Assembly: GCF_000224065.1 (NCBI RefSeq)
Contig: NZ_AFWT01000007.1
Coordinates: 1 to 64,000, forward strand
Direction: 5' to 3'
Origin: Thiorhodococcus drewsii AZ1
GTDB taxonomy: Bacteria > Pseudomonadota > Gammaproteobacteria > Chromatiales > Chromatiaceae
DNA: 64,000 nucleotides
This document shows positions 35,986-45,605 of the stretch, piece after piece. Numbering within the stretch: the stretch's first letter is position 1; every line of letters starts with the position of its first letter. A model generated the notes under the pieces. That model saw nothing but the letters and a program-made list of their open reading frames with translations, was not told where the DNA came from and did no database searches. Position numbers and translations under genes: made by a program.

Positions 35986-36876
35986 ATGGACAGCAAGCTC
36001 CTCAAATGCTTCCTGCATGTCCTGGACGCCGGTGGTCTCACCTCGGCGTCCGAGCGCCTGCATCTCACCCAGTCCGCGCTGAGCCGTCAGCTCAAGCAGC
36101 TCGAATCGGATCTGGGTGTCGCGCTCTTCCAGCGCACCGGGCGCGGTCTGATCCCGACCGAGACGGGCCGTCAGTTGGAGCGTCGTGCCCGGCCGCTGAT
36201 GGCCGAGCTGGAACGTCTGGCCGCCGACATCGCTTCAGATCGACAGGGCGTCACCGGCGCGTTGGCCCTGGCGGTTCCGCCGAGCGTGGGCGTTGCCGCA
36301 CCGGCCAATCTCATCCGTCGCTATCGCGATCTCTATCCCCAGGTGCGTCTGCGGGTCGTCTCGGCCCTGAGCGGCGCCATCCAGGACGGACTGCTGCGCG
36401 GACGGCTGGATCTGGGGCTCGTCCATCATCCACTGACCAGCGCCGGACTTCTGCACGAGACGCTGTGGCGCGAGCGTCTCTGGCTGGTCGCGGAGTCTGC
36501 GGCTGGGCTCGATCCCGAGACTCCGGTTCCGCTCGGTGAGGCGCTGGCCGGTCCCCTGGTGCTGACCGGATCGCGTCATGGTTTGCGGGTGCTGGTCGAG
36601 GGTCAGGCGGCCGGCCTGGGGCTGGCGCTGGACGTGACGGTCGAGGTTGACAGCCTGCGCATCATGCTGGAGACGGTCGCGCTCGGCCTTGGTCGGACCC
36701 TGCTGCCGTATCGAGCGATCGAGGCCGAGTTGGCCTCCGGCCGGCTGTGCGCGGCGCCCGTGATCTCGCCCGAGGTCGAGCGGGTGACCGTGCTCGCCTG
36801 GCCGGCGGATCGAGCACTCTCGCGAGCCGCCGAGGCCATGGCCGAACTCATCCGCGCCGAATTGCGCCATCCCTGA
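35986..36876 (+). CDS. LysR-family transcriptional regulator
   Basis: This 296-residue regulator has an N-terminal winged HTH with SASERLHLTQSALSRQLKQL (about residues 20-39), followed by a substrate-binding-like effector domain (about 92-290). The effector domain resembles that of NAC/CynR-like LysR proteins. It is divergent from the EamA transporter gene with 98 bases between starts, so activation or repression of that transporter is the likely job. Its length is normal. Confidence 0.9.
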   Translation: MDSKLLKCFLHVLDAGGLTSASERLHLTQSALSRQLKQLESDLGVALFQRTGRGLIPTETGRQLERRARPLMAELERLAADIASDRQGVTGALALAVPPSVGVAAPANLIRRYRDLYPQVRLRVVSALSGAIQDGLLRGRLDLGLVHHPLTSAGLLHETLWRERLWLVAESAAGLDPETPVPLGEALAGPLVLTGSRHGLRVLVEGQAAGLGLALDVTVEVDSLRIMLETVALGLGRTLLPYRAIEAELASGRLCAAPVISPEVERVTVLAWPADRALSRAAEAMAELIRAELRHP

Positions 36877-36996
36877 GCCGTTCGCGGAATGGTGCATGGA
36901 AACCTAGCCGCTCATTAAGGGAGTGGCCGGTCCGGTTGGTTTTCGCATTCGCTATCGTAAGATCTAAGCGGTTATCGACGATCGAGTGGATCTGCC

Positions 36997-39900
36997 ATGC
37001 ACGCCTTACAAGACGGTCTCTGGGACTGGGATCTGAGAACAAATCGCGTCTATTACTCTTCTGGCTGGAAGAGCATGCTGGGATACCGGGACGATGAACT
37101 GGAAGAGGGCTACGATACCTGGGTCCATCTGGTCGATCCGGACGCCAAGCCCAGGGTTGAGTCGCTCTTCCAAGACTGTCTGACCGGACGTCAGCCGAGC
37201 TTTTCCACCGGCTTTCGTATGCGTCACAAGGATGGTCACTGGGTCGACGTGCTTTCGCTCGGCATCTTGGTGCGCGATGCCGAGGGCGTTCCCGTGCGTT
37301 TCGCCGGAACTAACATGGACGTTAGCGAGCTGCGCCAGATGGAGCGGGATCTGTCCGAGACTCAGCGGATCGCCGAATTGGGGCATTGGCGTCTGGAGCT
37401 GGGCACCGAGCGTATGACCTGGTCGGAGGAGGTCTATCGGATCTTCGGAATCGATCCCCAGGAGGTCGAGGCGAGCACGGACCTCTTCGTCAGCATCGTC
37501 CATCCCGAAGACCGTGCGGTGGTTCGCAAGGCGTTCCTGGCGCACTTGGAGGAGCGGCTTCCATATCGGATGGAGCATCGGCTGCTGCTGCCGGACGGCA
37601 GCGTCAAGCACGTACTGGAACGCTGCGATACCCAGTACGACGAATCGGGCGCCCCCCTGAGATCGCTGGGAACCGTCGAGGACATCAGCCGGCAGAAGGC
37701 TCTGGAATTCGAACTGGTCGAGCGGGAATCCTGGGTCCGGCGCATCATCGACGCCGTGCCCGATGCCATCATGGTCGTGGATTCGGATGGCTGCATCGAG
37801 CAGGCGAACCGCGGCGCGGAGCGAATCTTCGGCTATGAGAGCCGCGAGTTGCTGGGGGCGTCCGTCGAGACGCTCATGCCCGCTCGCTTTCGCACCGGCC
37901 ATGCGATTCTGCGCCAGCGGTTCGAGTCCGAGCGATCGCTGCGCAGAATGGGAAAGGGCCGGGAACTCTTCGCCCTGGATGGCGGGGGGCGCGAATTCCC
38001 GGTGGAGGTCGGTCTGGCGCCGCTGCCCGGCAGCGACGAGGGGCATCTGGTGGTGTCGGTCGCCGACATCAGCGAACGCAAGGCCGCCGAACGGGTGCTG
38101 CGCGAAAGCAAGGAGCGGCTGAGGCTGATGACCAGCGGCGTCCGCGACTACGCCATCTTCATGCTGGACCCGGACGGCAGGGTGGCCTCCTGGAACGCGG
38201 GCGCGCAGCGGATGAAGGGGTATGAGGCCCAGGAGATCATAGGGCGGTCCATCGCATGCTTTCATCCGCCCGAGGAGGCGGCGTCGGGCCGGCCGTCAGC
38301 GCTGCTCGTGGAGGCGGCCTCAGAGGGGCGCGTCGAGACCCAGGGGTGGCTGATGCGCAAGGATGGCAGCCGTTTCTTCGCCGACGTGCTGATTACGGCC
38401 ATGCGGGACGAGCGCGGAACCCTGATCGGATTCTCCAAGATCACCCGCGACATCACAGAGCGCAAGGCGGCCGATGAGCGTCTGCGCAACGAGCGGGAAC
38501 AGCAGGAAACGCTGCGCGCGCTGTTGGAGATCAGCGTCTCCGGGGCCGCGCTGGAGGAGACGCTGGAGCAGTGTCTGAGCCGACTGCTGGATGTGTCTTG
38601 GCTCAGATCAAGACCCAGCGGCGGTGTTTTCCTGATGGATGAGCCCCAGCGTGGATTGCTGTTGGTCGTGTCTTGCGACCTTGATCCGGGAATTGCGGAT
38701 CTGTGCGTCAATCGCGTCTGGGTTCCGCGCGGATGCGGTCGGGATTCTCCGGACAGGAAGGCGGCCCATTCCAACGAGCCGAACGAGGCGCGGGCACTCA
38801 GCGCGCCGTGCATGCTGGACCGGGATCACTACGGTCTGCCACTCATTTCTAAAGGCGAACTGCTGGGCGCGCTGGTCTTGCATCTGGATGAGGATGTCCA
38901 GCAAGACGCGCTGAAGGCGCAGTTCCTGGCCTCGACCGCCGACATTCTGGCTGGCTACATCAGTCGGGAGAGTGCCGAGCGAGAGGTTGCGCAGCAACAT
39001 GGGCGTCTGGAGATTCTGGTCGCCGAGCGGACCGCCGATCTGGACAAGGCTCTCTTGGAGGCCGAGCGGCTGGCCAAGGTGAAGGATACCTTCCTGGCCA
39101 CCATGAGCCATGAGATTCGCACGCCGATGAACGCCTTGCTGGGCATGATGGAATTGGTGGCGATGCGCGGGCTCGAGGATGAGCAGGCGCGGATGCTCGA
39201 CCTGGCGCGGGATTCAGGGCAGGTGCTGCTACGTCTCATCGATGACATCCTCGATTATTCGAAGATCGAGGCCGGAAAGTTGACCGTCTCTCCTGAGCCG
39301 GCCTCCATCTCGGAGGTCGTGCAGCTGACGGCGAGTTTCTTCGAGCGATTGGCAAGCAGCAAGGGGTTGAGGCTCAGTTGCTGGGTGTCTGAAGAGATCA
39401 GCCCAGTGGTGAGCGTGGATCGGTTGCGCTTGCGACAGATCCTGAACAATTTCCTGTCCAACGCAATCAAGTTTACCGAGCAGGGCGAGGTCGAACTCGG
39501 GGCCGAGTTGCTGGAGCATCTTCCGGGCCTGGACCGCGTCTGCTTCAGCGTTTCCGACACCGGGATCGGGATCGCGCCAGAGGCGCAGGCGCGTCTGTTT
39601 CAACCCTTCAGTCAGGCGGACGCCGAGACGACTCGCCGTTTCGGTGGTTCTGGACTGGGCCTCGCCATCTGTCGCCGCTTGGCCGAGATCATGGGGGGGA
39701 GTATCGAGTTGAGTAGCGCGCCCGGGCAGGGCACAACCATGAGGTTGTTGTTGGATTTGCCCCTGGTGGACGACGCCTCGTTGCCCGAGCCGCATCTCGG
39801 GCAAGTGGGCGCCATGCATACTCGAGAGTCGAAAGTGCCGCCGACGGTGACTCAGGCCCAGGTGGCCGGCACTCTGATTCTGCTGGTGGACGATCATCCC

Positions 39901-40629
39901 TCCAACCGCGATGTCCTGACCCAGCAGCTGGAGCTGTTGGGCTATGCGTCGGAACAGGTGGTGAGCAGCACCGAGGCGCTGGAACGGTGGAAAAGTCGAA
40001 ACTATGGTCTGCTGATCACCGATTGTCACATGCCGGATATGGACGGCTATCAGCTCACCCGCGAGATCCGTCGTCTGGAGACCGAGACAGGCCGGCGGCG
40101 GATGCCGGTGTTGGGCTGGACCGCGAACGCTATGCGCAATGCGATCGACGAATGCCAGGCGGCGGGTATGGACGATCTGCTGGTCAAACCGGCCGATCTC
40201 GGCAGTCTGGCCGCCAAGCTGGAGCAGTTGCTGCCGCTATCGGGGGCGACCGGTGTCGCTCCCGATAGCGGCCAGCGGCAGGAACGTCCGGCGGATCTCG
40301 ACGAGGTGCTGGATCCCGCCGTGCTGCGCGAGCTGAGCGGCGGTGATTCGGACATGGAGCGGAGGCTCCTCGCGCGCTTCGACGCTACCAACCGAACGGA
40401 CGCAGAGGCGATCGAGCGCGCCTTCGCCGATCGGGACATGAAGGCGATCGCCAGCCTCGCGCATCGGATCAAGGGGGCATCCTCGATGATCGGTGCGCGC
40501 GCCCTGTCTTGCTCCTGCGAGGCGCTGGAGCTGGCGGGGCGGGACGCGGATTGGGGTCGGATCGAGGCGATACAGGGGTGCTATTTCAAGGCCTACCGGC
40601 GCTTGAGGTCGATACTCGACGGTCTATAG
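36997..40629 (+). CDS. Multi-PAS hybrid histidine kinase with receiver and Hpt domains
   Basis: This 1210-residue cytoplasmic phosphorelay protein has about four PAS domains (residues 1-490; GLWDWDLRTNRVYYSSGW, then IARIGY-like PAC motifs) and a GAF-like region (500-650). A histidine-kinase core follows with H-box MSHEIRTPMNALLGMMEL and N-, G1- and G2-boxes NFLSNAIKFTEQG, DTGIGIAPEAQARLF and GSGLGLAICRRLAEIMGG. Then come a receiver (about 960-1075; Asp in LLITDCHMPDMDG) and a C-terminal Hpt with His in LAHRIKGASSMIGARAL. No membrane segments are visible. An in-frame stop lies at 36958-36960, so ATG 36997 is the earliest start. The 3' end overlaps the convergent EAL gene by 44 bases. Confidence 0.92.
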   Translation: MHALQDGLWDWDLRTNRVYYSSGWKSMLGYRDDELEEGYDTWVHLVDPDAKPRVESLFQDCLTGRQPSFSTGFRMRHKDGHWVDVLSLGILVRDAEGVPVRFAGTNMDVSELRQMERDLSETQRIAELGHWRLELGTERMTWSEEVYRIFGIDPQEVEASTDLFVSIVHPEDRAVVRKAFLAHLEERLPYRMEHRLLLPDGSVKHVLERCDTQYDESGAPLRSLGTVEDISRQKALEFELVERESWVRRIIDAVPDAIMVVDSDGCIEQANRGAERIFGYESRELLGASVETLMPARFRTGHAILRQRFESERSLRRMGKGRELFALDGGGREFPVEVGLAPLPGSDEGHLVVSVADISERKAAERVLRESKERLRLMTSGVRDYAIFMLDPDGRVASWNAGAQRMKGYEAQEIIGRSIACFHPPEEAASGRPSALLVEAASEGRVETQGWLMRKDGSRFFADVLITAMRDERGTLIGFSKITRDITERKAADERLRNEREQQETLRALLEISVSGAALEETLEQCLSRLLDVSWLRSRPSGGVFLMDEPQRGLLLVVSCDLDPGIADLCVNRVWVPRGCGRDSPDRKAAHSNEPNEARALSAPCMLDRDHYGLPLISKGELLGALVLHLDEDVQQDALKAQFLASTADILAGYISRESAEREVAQQHGRLEILVAERTADLDKALLEAERLAKVKDTFLATMSHEIRTPMNALLGMMELVAMRGLEDEQARMLDLARDSGQVLLRLIDDILDYSKIEAGKLTVSPEPASISEVVQLTASFFERLASSKGLRLSCWVSEEISPVVSVDRLRLRQILNNFLSNAIKFTEQGEVELGAELLEHLPGLDRVCFSVSDTGIGIAPEAQARLFQPFSQADAETTRRFGGSGLGLAICRRLAEIMGGSIELSSAPGQGTTMRLLLDLPLVDDASLPEPHLGQVGAMHTRESKVPPTVTQAQVAGTLILLVDDHPSNRDVLTQQLELLGYASEQVVSSTEALERWKSRNYGLLITDCHMPDMDGYQLTREIRRLETETGRRRMPVLGWTANAMRNAIDECQAAGMDDLLVKPADLGSLAAKLEQLLPLSGATGVAPDSGQRQERPADLDEVLDPAVLRELSGGDSDMERRLLARFDATNRTDAEAIERAFADRDMKAIASLAHRIKGASSMIGARALSCSCEALELAGRDADWGRIEAIQGCYFKAYRRLRSILDGL

Positions 40630-42610
40630 GTGGGCGGTGGTCTTGGGCGGTGGCGACTTCGTTCGGTGTTTGGTCCAGAAGCGCCTCCGGTCGGATCACC
40701 TTGATGCGGGTCGCGGAGAGACTCTCGCGCAGATCCTGCAGACGATTGATGATGCTCGTTGTCAGCCGCGAGCCCTGAGTCAGGATCATCAGATTTTGGC
40801 GGTTGAACAGTGGTTCCGCGAGGATCATGCCTGCGCGCAGGAATGTCAGGGAAATGTGCTCTACAACGATGGGTGCGCCGCCCGCATCGTCCCAAGTTTC
40901 CTCTGATGTGGAGGTCAAGTCGGAGACGAGGCGATCGTTCGAGAGGGCGGCGGTGCTCAGTTCCCGGTAATGGCTGGGCGGCTGGGGCTGGTAATCCTCC
41001 GACATGGCGTTCTGGATGGCGTCCAGAAGGGTGCTGCTTCGGGCTGGTTTGGCCAGGAAGCCGTTGATGTCCAGTACGATGGACTTGAGGACGATGTCTT
41101 GGTCGCGATGGGCGGACAGCAGGATGATGCGTGTCGCGGGATCTGCCTGTGTTTGCTGGGTTCGTATGAGTTTGACCAGATCCAATCCGCTGTGGCGGTC
41201 CAGTTTGACGTCGCTGATGACCAGATCGACTGGGTTTTCCGCCAGGATCTTCAATGCGCCGTCCAGGTTGGTCGCGGTATGCACCAGGCCTAATTCCAAC
41301 TGGGCCAACAGTTCGCCATAGGCCTCGAGCTGGAAGTTCTCGTCCTCCACCAAGAGGATGTCTAACTTCTGTCGCTCCGAATTGTGGCGTTGGGTCGTCG
41401 ACCTGAGGGCCGAGATACGCCATTGGCCCAGCCAATCGGCGATGGCTTCGTGTGGCATGGGCTTGGCGATCAGGTACCCTTGCGCGAGATCGCAGCCCAA
41501 CTGGCTAAGCATCTCCCAGTGTTCGACGGTCTCGACGCCTTCCGCCGTAACCTTCAGCCCCAATCTGCGGGCCAGATCCATGGTCGACTCGATGACGATG
41601 CGCGTGGTTTCGTGGTGGAGCGCATCCTGGACGAAGGACTGGTCGATCTTGAGTTCGGTGAACGGCACGCGGGTCAGTTGCTGCAACGACGAATAGCCGG
41701 TTCCGTAATCGTCCAGCGATAAGCCGAAGCCGAGGAGGCGCAGCCGCGCTAGATTTTCGATGCAGGGGCCGACGGAACTCATGGCCGCCGACTCGGTGAT
41801 TTCGAGCAGGATCGACGAGGGCGCGAGGTCACAGTGAGTCGCCGCCTCGTGGAGTCGCTCGGCCAGTCCGGCATGTCCCAGATTGCTCAACGAGAGATTG
41901 ACCGAGACGGAAAGAGGCAACCCCCGATCCCGCCAGCTTTGGCAGACGGCAGCCGATTTGGTCAGCATCACGAAGGTCATGGCGTCCATCAGGCCGGCCG
42001 ATTCGACGTCGTCCAGAAAGGCGCCTGGCGCTAAGAGACCCCGCGACGGGCTGGCCCAGCGCACGAGCGCCTCCATACCGACGACCTTGCCGCTGTCGAC
42101 CTCTACCTTCGGTTGGAAATAGGGGATGAATTCGCCCAGCTTCAGGGCTGCAACGATCTCGCTTTCCGGAATGGGATCGCGTTTGCTGTGTGCTTTGCGC
42201 GTGACCGCGCCGACCTCGCGGTTGGCGATGAGCGTCTTCATGCGGCTTCTGGATGGAGGATATGGCATGGTGCCGAGAATCTTGGCGCCGTATGCCTTAC
42301 CCATGGCCGCCACCGAGTCCAGCAGGGCATTGCCCAACGCGCTGACCAGGATGACCGAGGTGTTTGAGTCGCTATTGGCGAGGTTGCGCAGGAAGGCCAT
42401 TCCATCCATGTCCGGCATATTGATGTCGCACAGGATGATGTCAATCGGTGTGTCGGTGGTATCCAGCAGATCGAGCGCGACACGCCCGTTTTCCGCCTTC
42501 ATTATTTTGGTGGCGCCGAAGTTGCCGAGCAGGAGTTCCAGCGCGTCGCGTTGGAACTCCTCGTCCTCCACGATTAGGAAGCGAAGCGCATCGAGGGGCT
42601 TGTCATTCAT
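40586..42610 (-). CDS. Receiver-EAL-receiver cyclic-di-GMP phosphodiesterase
   Basis: This 674-residue protein has an N-terminal receiver (about residues 8-125; Asp in IILCDINMPDMDG), an EAL domain (about 150-395), a second receiver (about 410-530; VISDVKLDRHSGLDLV) and a C-terminal extension. The EAL catalytic residues appear intact: GMEALVRW, Asn in VNLSLSNL, EITESAA, LDDYGTGYSSLQQL, ELKIDQSF and AEGVET. It should hydrolyse cyclic di-GMP under control of two phosphorylation sites. It is tail-to-tail with the hybrid kinase gene, so the two may form a signalling pair. Confidence 0.9.
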   Translation of the reverse strand: MNDKPLDALRFLIVEDEEFQRDALELLLGNFGATKIMKAENGRVALDLLDTTDTPIDIILCDINMPDMDGMAFLRNLANSDSNTSVILVSALGNALLDSVAAMGKAYGAKILGTMPYPPSRSRMKTLIANREVGAVTRKAHSKRDPIPESEIVAALKLGEFIPYFQPKVEVDSGKVVGMEALVRWASPSRGLLAPGAFLDDVESAGLMDAMTFVMLTKSAAVCQSWRDRGLPLSVSVNLSLSNLGHAGLAERLHEAATHCDLAPSSILLEITESAAMSSVGPCIENLARLRLLGFGLSLDDYGTGYSSLQQLTRVPFTELKIDQSFVQDALHHETTRIVIESTMDLARRLGLKVTAEGVETVEHWEMLSQLGCDLAQGYLIAKPMPHEAIADWLGQWRISALRSTTQRHNSERQKLDILLVEDENFQLEAYGELLAQLELGLVHTATNLDGALKILAENPVDLVISDVKLDRHSGLDLVKLIRTQQTQADPATRIILLSAHRDQDIVLKSIVLDINGFLAKPARSSTLLDAIQNAMSEDYQPQPPSHYRELSTAALSNDRLVSDLTSTSEETWDDAGGAPIVVEHISLTFLRAGMILAEPLFNRQNLMILTQGSRLTTSIINRLQDLRESLSATRIKVIRPEALLDQTPNEVATAQDHRPPIDRRVSTSSAGRP

Positions 42611-43295
42611 TGCGAGTCACTCCTTGCTGTGTGTCCAGTCTCAGCTGGCATTTGTGTTCGCCTTTTGAGCCAAGTCGGGTCTGGGTCAGGCGATTGTTTC
42701 AATTTAGTTTTATTGTTCCCTAAATCGTGCGTAAACAACGAGAATCGCTTCTCATTTCTGCTGTTTGATCTGTTGTGCCGATTCCAGCGCTGTCTGCGAT
42801 GCCCTCCTCAACGGTGCTTGCCTTAGTGGTTTGCCAGGAATTCGCCGATCATGGTCCTCGCGAGCGCCATCCGTGAGTCTGGGTTGACCCGCGTCAAGCT
42901 GTTCGGGAGCAACCGACTTGAGGTTCGCTGTGTTTACGTAATGTGAATGCGGGGACCTTCGCTTCATCCGCGAATGGGGATGTCTAAATGCGTGTTGACG
43001 GAACCTTGCGAGTCGCGATCAGACTGCCGCAATGCGTTAATCACTAATATCTATATGGTTTAGCGCGGCTTAGAATGATGAGGCGTTTCTGAAATTGGTG
43101 GATACTGGGTGTTGCGTCATCGAGGGTGCGCGCAAGAACGATTGACAGCGCGTTACGCGTTGTTGCATAACGTGGACGGTGTTTGAGCAACAGAATTAGA
43201 CAGTAACGCAACAGCCTGGGCTTGGTTCGGCGTTCGACATTCTGACTCGGCGTGCCAACTCTCTCCAATGACATCGGATATTTGACCGACTCTCG
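42611..43295. other. 685-base region without a convincing gene
   Basis: Short reading frames here have no coding character. The region is less GC-rich than its surroundings, with a T-rich patch near 42690-42780. It contains a small hairpin GAGAA-TCGC-TTCTC (42740-42753) and a possible promoter with a perfect -35 TTGACA (43142-43147), described separately. It may include the promoter of the EAL gene and decayed sequence; I see no recognisable element. Confidence 0.5.
43142..43171 (+). promoter_or_regulatory. Possible promoter for the small gene at 43296
   Basis: TTGACA (43142-43147) matches the -35 consensus perfectly, and CATAAC (43166-43171) is a four-of-six -10 with an 18-base spacer. The predicted start near 43178 gives a leader of about 118 bases to ATG 43296. 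It is unsupported by other evidence. Confidence 0.35.
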
Positions 43296-43619
43296 ATGCA
43301 GATCGCCGGTTCCTTCACAACCCTGTCACCTGTTCGGCCCGAACCCTCGCGAGACCGGTCCGCCAATGAGGCGCCAGCACCGGCAGTCGAGGCGAGGGGG
43401 GCTGAGGCATTTGCGGTTGAGCCAGACATTGAGGTCGAGGCGTCTCCTCGGGTTGAGGAGGTCGCCGAGGCCCGGTCGCCACGCCCTTACCCGTTGCCGG
43501 TTCGGATGTCGGTCGATGGGCGCTATGCCAATCAGGCGGTAGCGGCCTACGAGGACGTGCTCCAGTTGCAGCGGCGCGACGATCTGCGCGCGATCATGGG
43601 TGTCGATCTCTACGCTTGA
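43296..43619 (+). CDS. Small protein with a Pro/Glu-rich N-terminus, unknown function
   Basis: I do not recognise this 107-residue protein. The first about 65 residues are low-complexity (Pro, Ala, Glu, Arg). The last about 40 residues form a distinct, probably helical block with MSVDGRYANQAVAAYEDVLQ and ending DDLRAIMGVDLYA. That end looks like a conserved module, the low-complexity part like a linker. It starts at ATG 43296. No signal peptide or membrane segment is apparent. It lies divergent from the EAL gene and convergent with the J-domain gene. Confidence 0.55.
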   Translation: MQIAGSFTTLSPVRPEPSRDRSANEAPAPAVEARGAEAFAVEPDIEVEASPRVEEVAEARSPRPYPLPVRMSVDGRYANQAVAAYEDVLQLQRRDDLRAIMGVDLYA

Positions 43620-43713
43620 TCCCGTTTCGTCCATTCACCGGCGCTTGCGATGTTTCGCTGGCACAGCTGTGCTGTCGCGGGACTTCTGTTGTTCCTCTAC
43701 TGGGGGATTCCTC

Positions 43714-45423
43714 TCAGTAGCGCACGCGCAGGATGAGCAGCTCGGCTCCACGCTGCTCGAAGAGGATTTGGATGGCGCCTTTGCGTCGCTCTAGCTTGGA
43801 GTCCGAATTCAGAAAGATGACCTCGAATGTGGCGATCGCGGCGCAGCGTTTGCCGTCGGCGGTCGGCTTGACACGGAGCTGGTCGAAGTCGATGCGGCGC
43901 GCGCGCGTGGTGGCGAACCATTGCCGATAGGTCTGGCGGATCGCGAACCAGGTGCCGAGATCGTTCTCTTTGGCCAGCGGGCTGTAGAGGGCCATGAAGT
44001 CGTCCAGCGAGCCCGACTGATAGTTGTGCTGGAACGCCTGCATCCGTGCTGGGACCTGGCTGCAGATAGCGGCCGTTTGGGCGCGGCCCCTGGTGCTGGA
44101 GGTGATTGCCGGGGCGGCGCCCAGACGCAGCGGTAGCTGAGGCGACTGGGGTGGTGTCGGCGGTGTCGGGGCCGGGGTCGAGGGAATTTGGAGCTCAGGC
44201 TGGAGCGGGGGAGCCGGCTCTGGAGCAAGCCCCGGTTGGATTGACGGCTGCTCAATGATCGGGGCCAGATTTGGGGGCTCCTGGCCGATCGAAGGCATCG
44301 GCGGCACCAGCGGTTCCCAGGTCGTTTCTGGTTCGAGTCCGTTCGGCTCGGTTGGGGGCGATGCGGGCTCGGACGCCTTCGGCGTATCCGTGGATTCCGG
44401 GGACGGCTCGGCCGGTGCCGTCTCTTGTTGGGGCTCTGTCTCGGTGAGCGAAGGCGAGGCGGCGGGCGCTGTGCTCGTCTGGTTCGATGATGCGTCGGTC
44501 GCGTTCGTCTCTTCGGGGGGGGCAGTCGTTTCCTGGGCAGGCGCTGGCTCCGGGGTAGGCGGTACCTCGGGTGTCGCCTGTGCGATCTGGAGCGGCGCTT
44601 CCGGTTCGGTCGGCGTGTCGCTTGTCCGGGTTGGCTTTGGCGGCGCGGGTGGGATCGCGTCCGTTTCCTCGGGCGCGGGGTGTGAGTCCGGTTCGGCTTG
44701 GGCGAGCGGTCGGGGTTCGGGGGCGACGGTCTCCTTGGGTGGCGTCTTGTGCACCTCGCCGAGCGGGTGGTGGATGATCTTCGGTCGCGGCTTGGGCGTC
44801 TCGTGGAATAGCGGCGCGAGTGCCAGGATCAGAGCCGTCGCCAGGATAGCGCCGGCCCAGCGACGAGCCTTGGGGCGGGCGATGAGTTCGCGCCAGGGTT
44901 GGGGGCGCGTCCAGGACTGAATCCATGCGAGGGCATGCGTGATCCTGTCCCCGGGTGTCGATGGTCCGGGTGGCGTTTCCTCGGACTGGGTCGAGGACGT
45001 CGTGGCGCCCTTGTCGCTCGCTTCGGCGCGGCGGAAGGCGTCGAAGGCCCGGTTGATCTGTTCGGTGTGCTGGGTGGCCCAGGCCGTTTTGTCCGGGTGC
45101 CGGTCTGGATGATAGACCTGGATCAGCCTCCGATAGCGCTGTTTCGCTAGGTTCTGATCGGCGTCCTGGGGGAGTCCCAGCGTGGCCGCCGAGGGTTGTT
45201 GGTCGGTCGGGAAGAGCGCTTGGTCGAGCAATTGATAGGCACGGGTCGCGGCCCGGCCTCGATCCAGCCGACTCGCCTCGATCGCTTTGTCGAGATCGCT
45301 TGCGCGAGAGTTGTCCGGGTTGGCGAGCCAAAGCAGGAGCGCGTCCAGATGTGTTTCGATCGCGCGCGAGGGGCGGCCGCTTTCGAGCGATTTGGCGATC
45401 TGTCGTGTCCAATGCGCGGTCAT
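43714..45423 (-). CDS. Membrane-anchored J-domain protein with Pro/Glu-rich linker and NTF2-like tail
   Basis: This 569-residue protein has an unusual layout. A J-domain (about residues 78-132) carries the HPD motif at 105-107. One membrane segment (about 189-206, AGAILATALILALAPLF) follows. A very long Pro/Glu/Thr-rich stretch (about 207-445) comes next, and then a C-terminal SnoaL/NTF2-like domain (about 460-569) with DFMALYSPL and a mixed beta pattern. The predicted topology puts the J-domain in the cytoplasm, where it could activate DnaK, and the NTF2-like domain in the periplasm, separated by the extended linker. A PilZ gene is divergent. Function is unknown. Confidence 0.8.
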   Translation of the reverse strand: MTAHWTRQIAKSLESGRPSRAIETHLDALLLWLANPDNSRASDLDKAIEASRLDRGRAATRAYQLLDQALFPTDQQPSAATLGLPQDADQNLAKQRYRRLIQVYHPDRHPDKTAWATQHTEQINRAFDAFRRAEASDKGATTSSTQSEETPPGPSTPGDRITHALAWIQSWTRPQPWRELIARPKARRWAGAILATALILALAPLFHETPKPRPKIIHHPLGEVHKTPPKETVAPEPRPLAQAEPDSHPAPEETDAIPPAPPKPTRTSDTPTEPEAPLQIAQATPEVPPTPEPAPAQETTAPPEETNATDASSNQTSTAPAASPSLTETEPQQETAPAEPSPESTDTPKASEPASPPTEPNGLEPETTWEPLVPPMPSIGQEPPNLAPIIEQPSIQPGLAPEPAPPLQPELQIPSTPAPTPPTPPQSPQLPLRLGAAPAITSSTRGRAQTAAICSQVPARMQAFQHNYQSGSLDDFMALYSPLAKENDLGTWFAIRQTYRQWFATTRARRIDFDQLRVKPTADGKRCAAIATFEVIFLNSDSKLERRKGAIQILFEQRGAELLILRVRY

Positions 45424-45605
45424 GGTCTGGCGCAGGTCCGAGAATCTGGGTGGAATGATCTCCCATCATGAATGACCCAGGGCGTCAGGGCGAGTTCGAG
45501 GTTTGCCATGGGGGTTGCTTCGCCAATGCGTGAAAACGGCGGGGAAGACAGCTCCGATCTCTGGGCTATTCTTCTGTCCAGTGCACTTTTCGTCGCCGGA
45601 GGCCT

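Noticed and set aside
42740-42753. Hairpin GAGAA-TCGC-TTCTC considered as a terminator
   Set aside because: It lies upstream of, not after, the adjacent genes, has a five-base AT-containing stem and no T-tract.
43044-43274. 76-codon minus-strand frame considered as a transposase remnant
   Set aside because: Its residues show no transposase motif, there are no terminal inverted repeats around it, and composition does not look coding.
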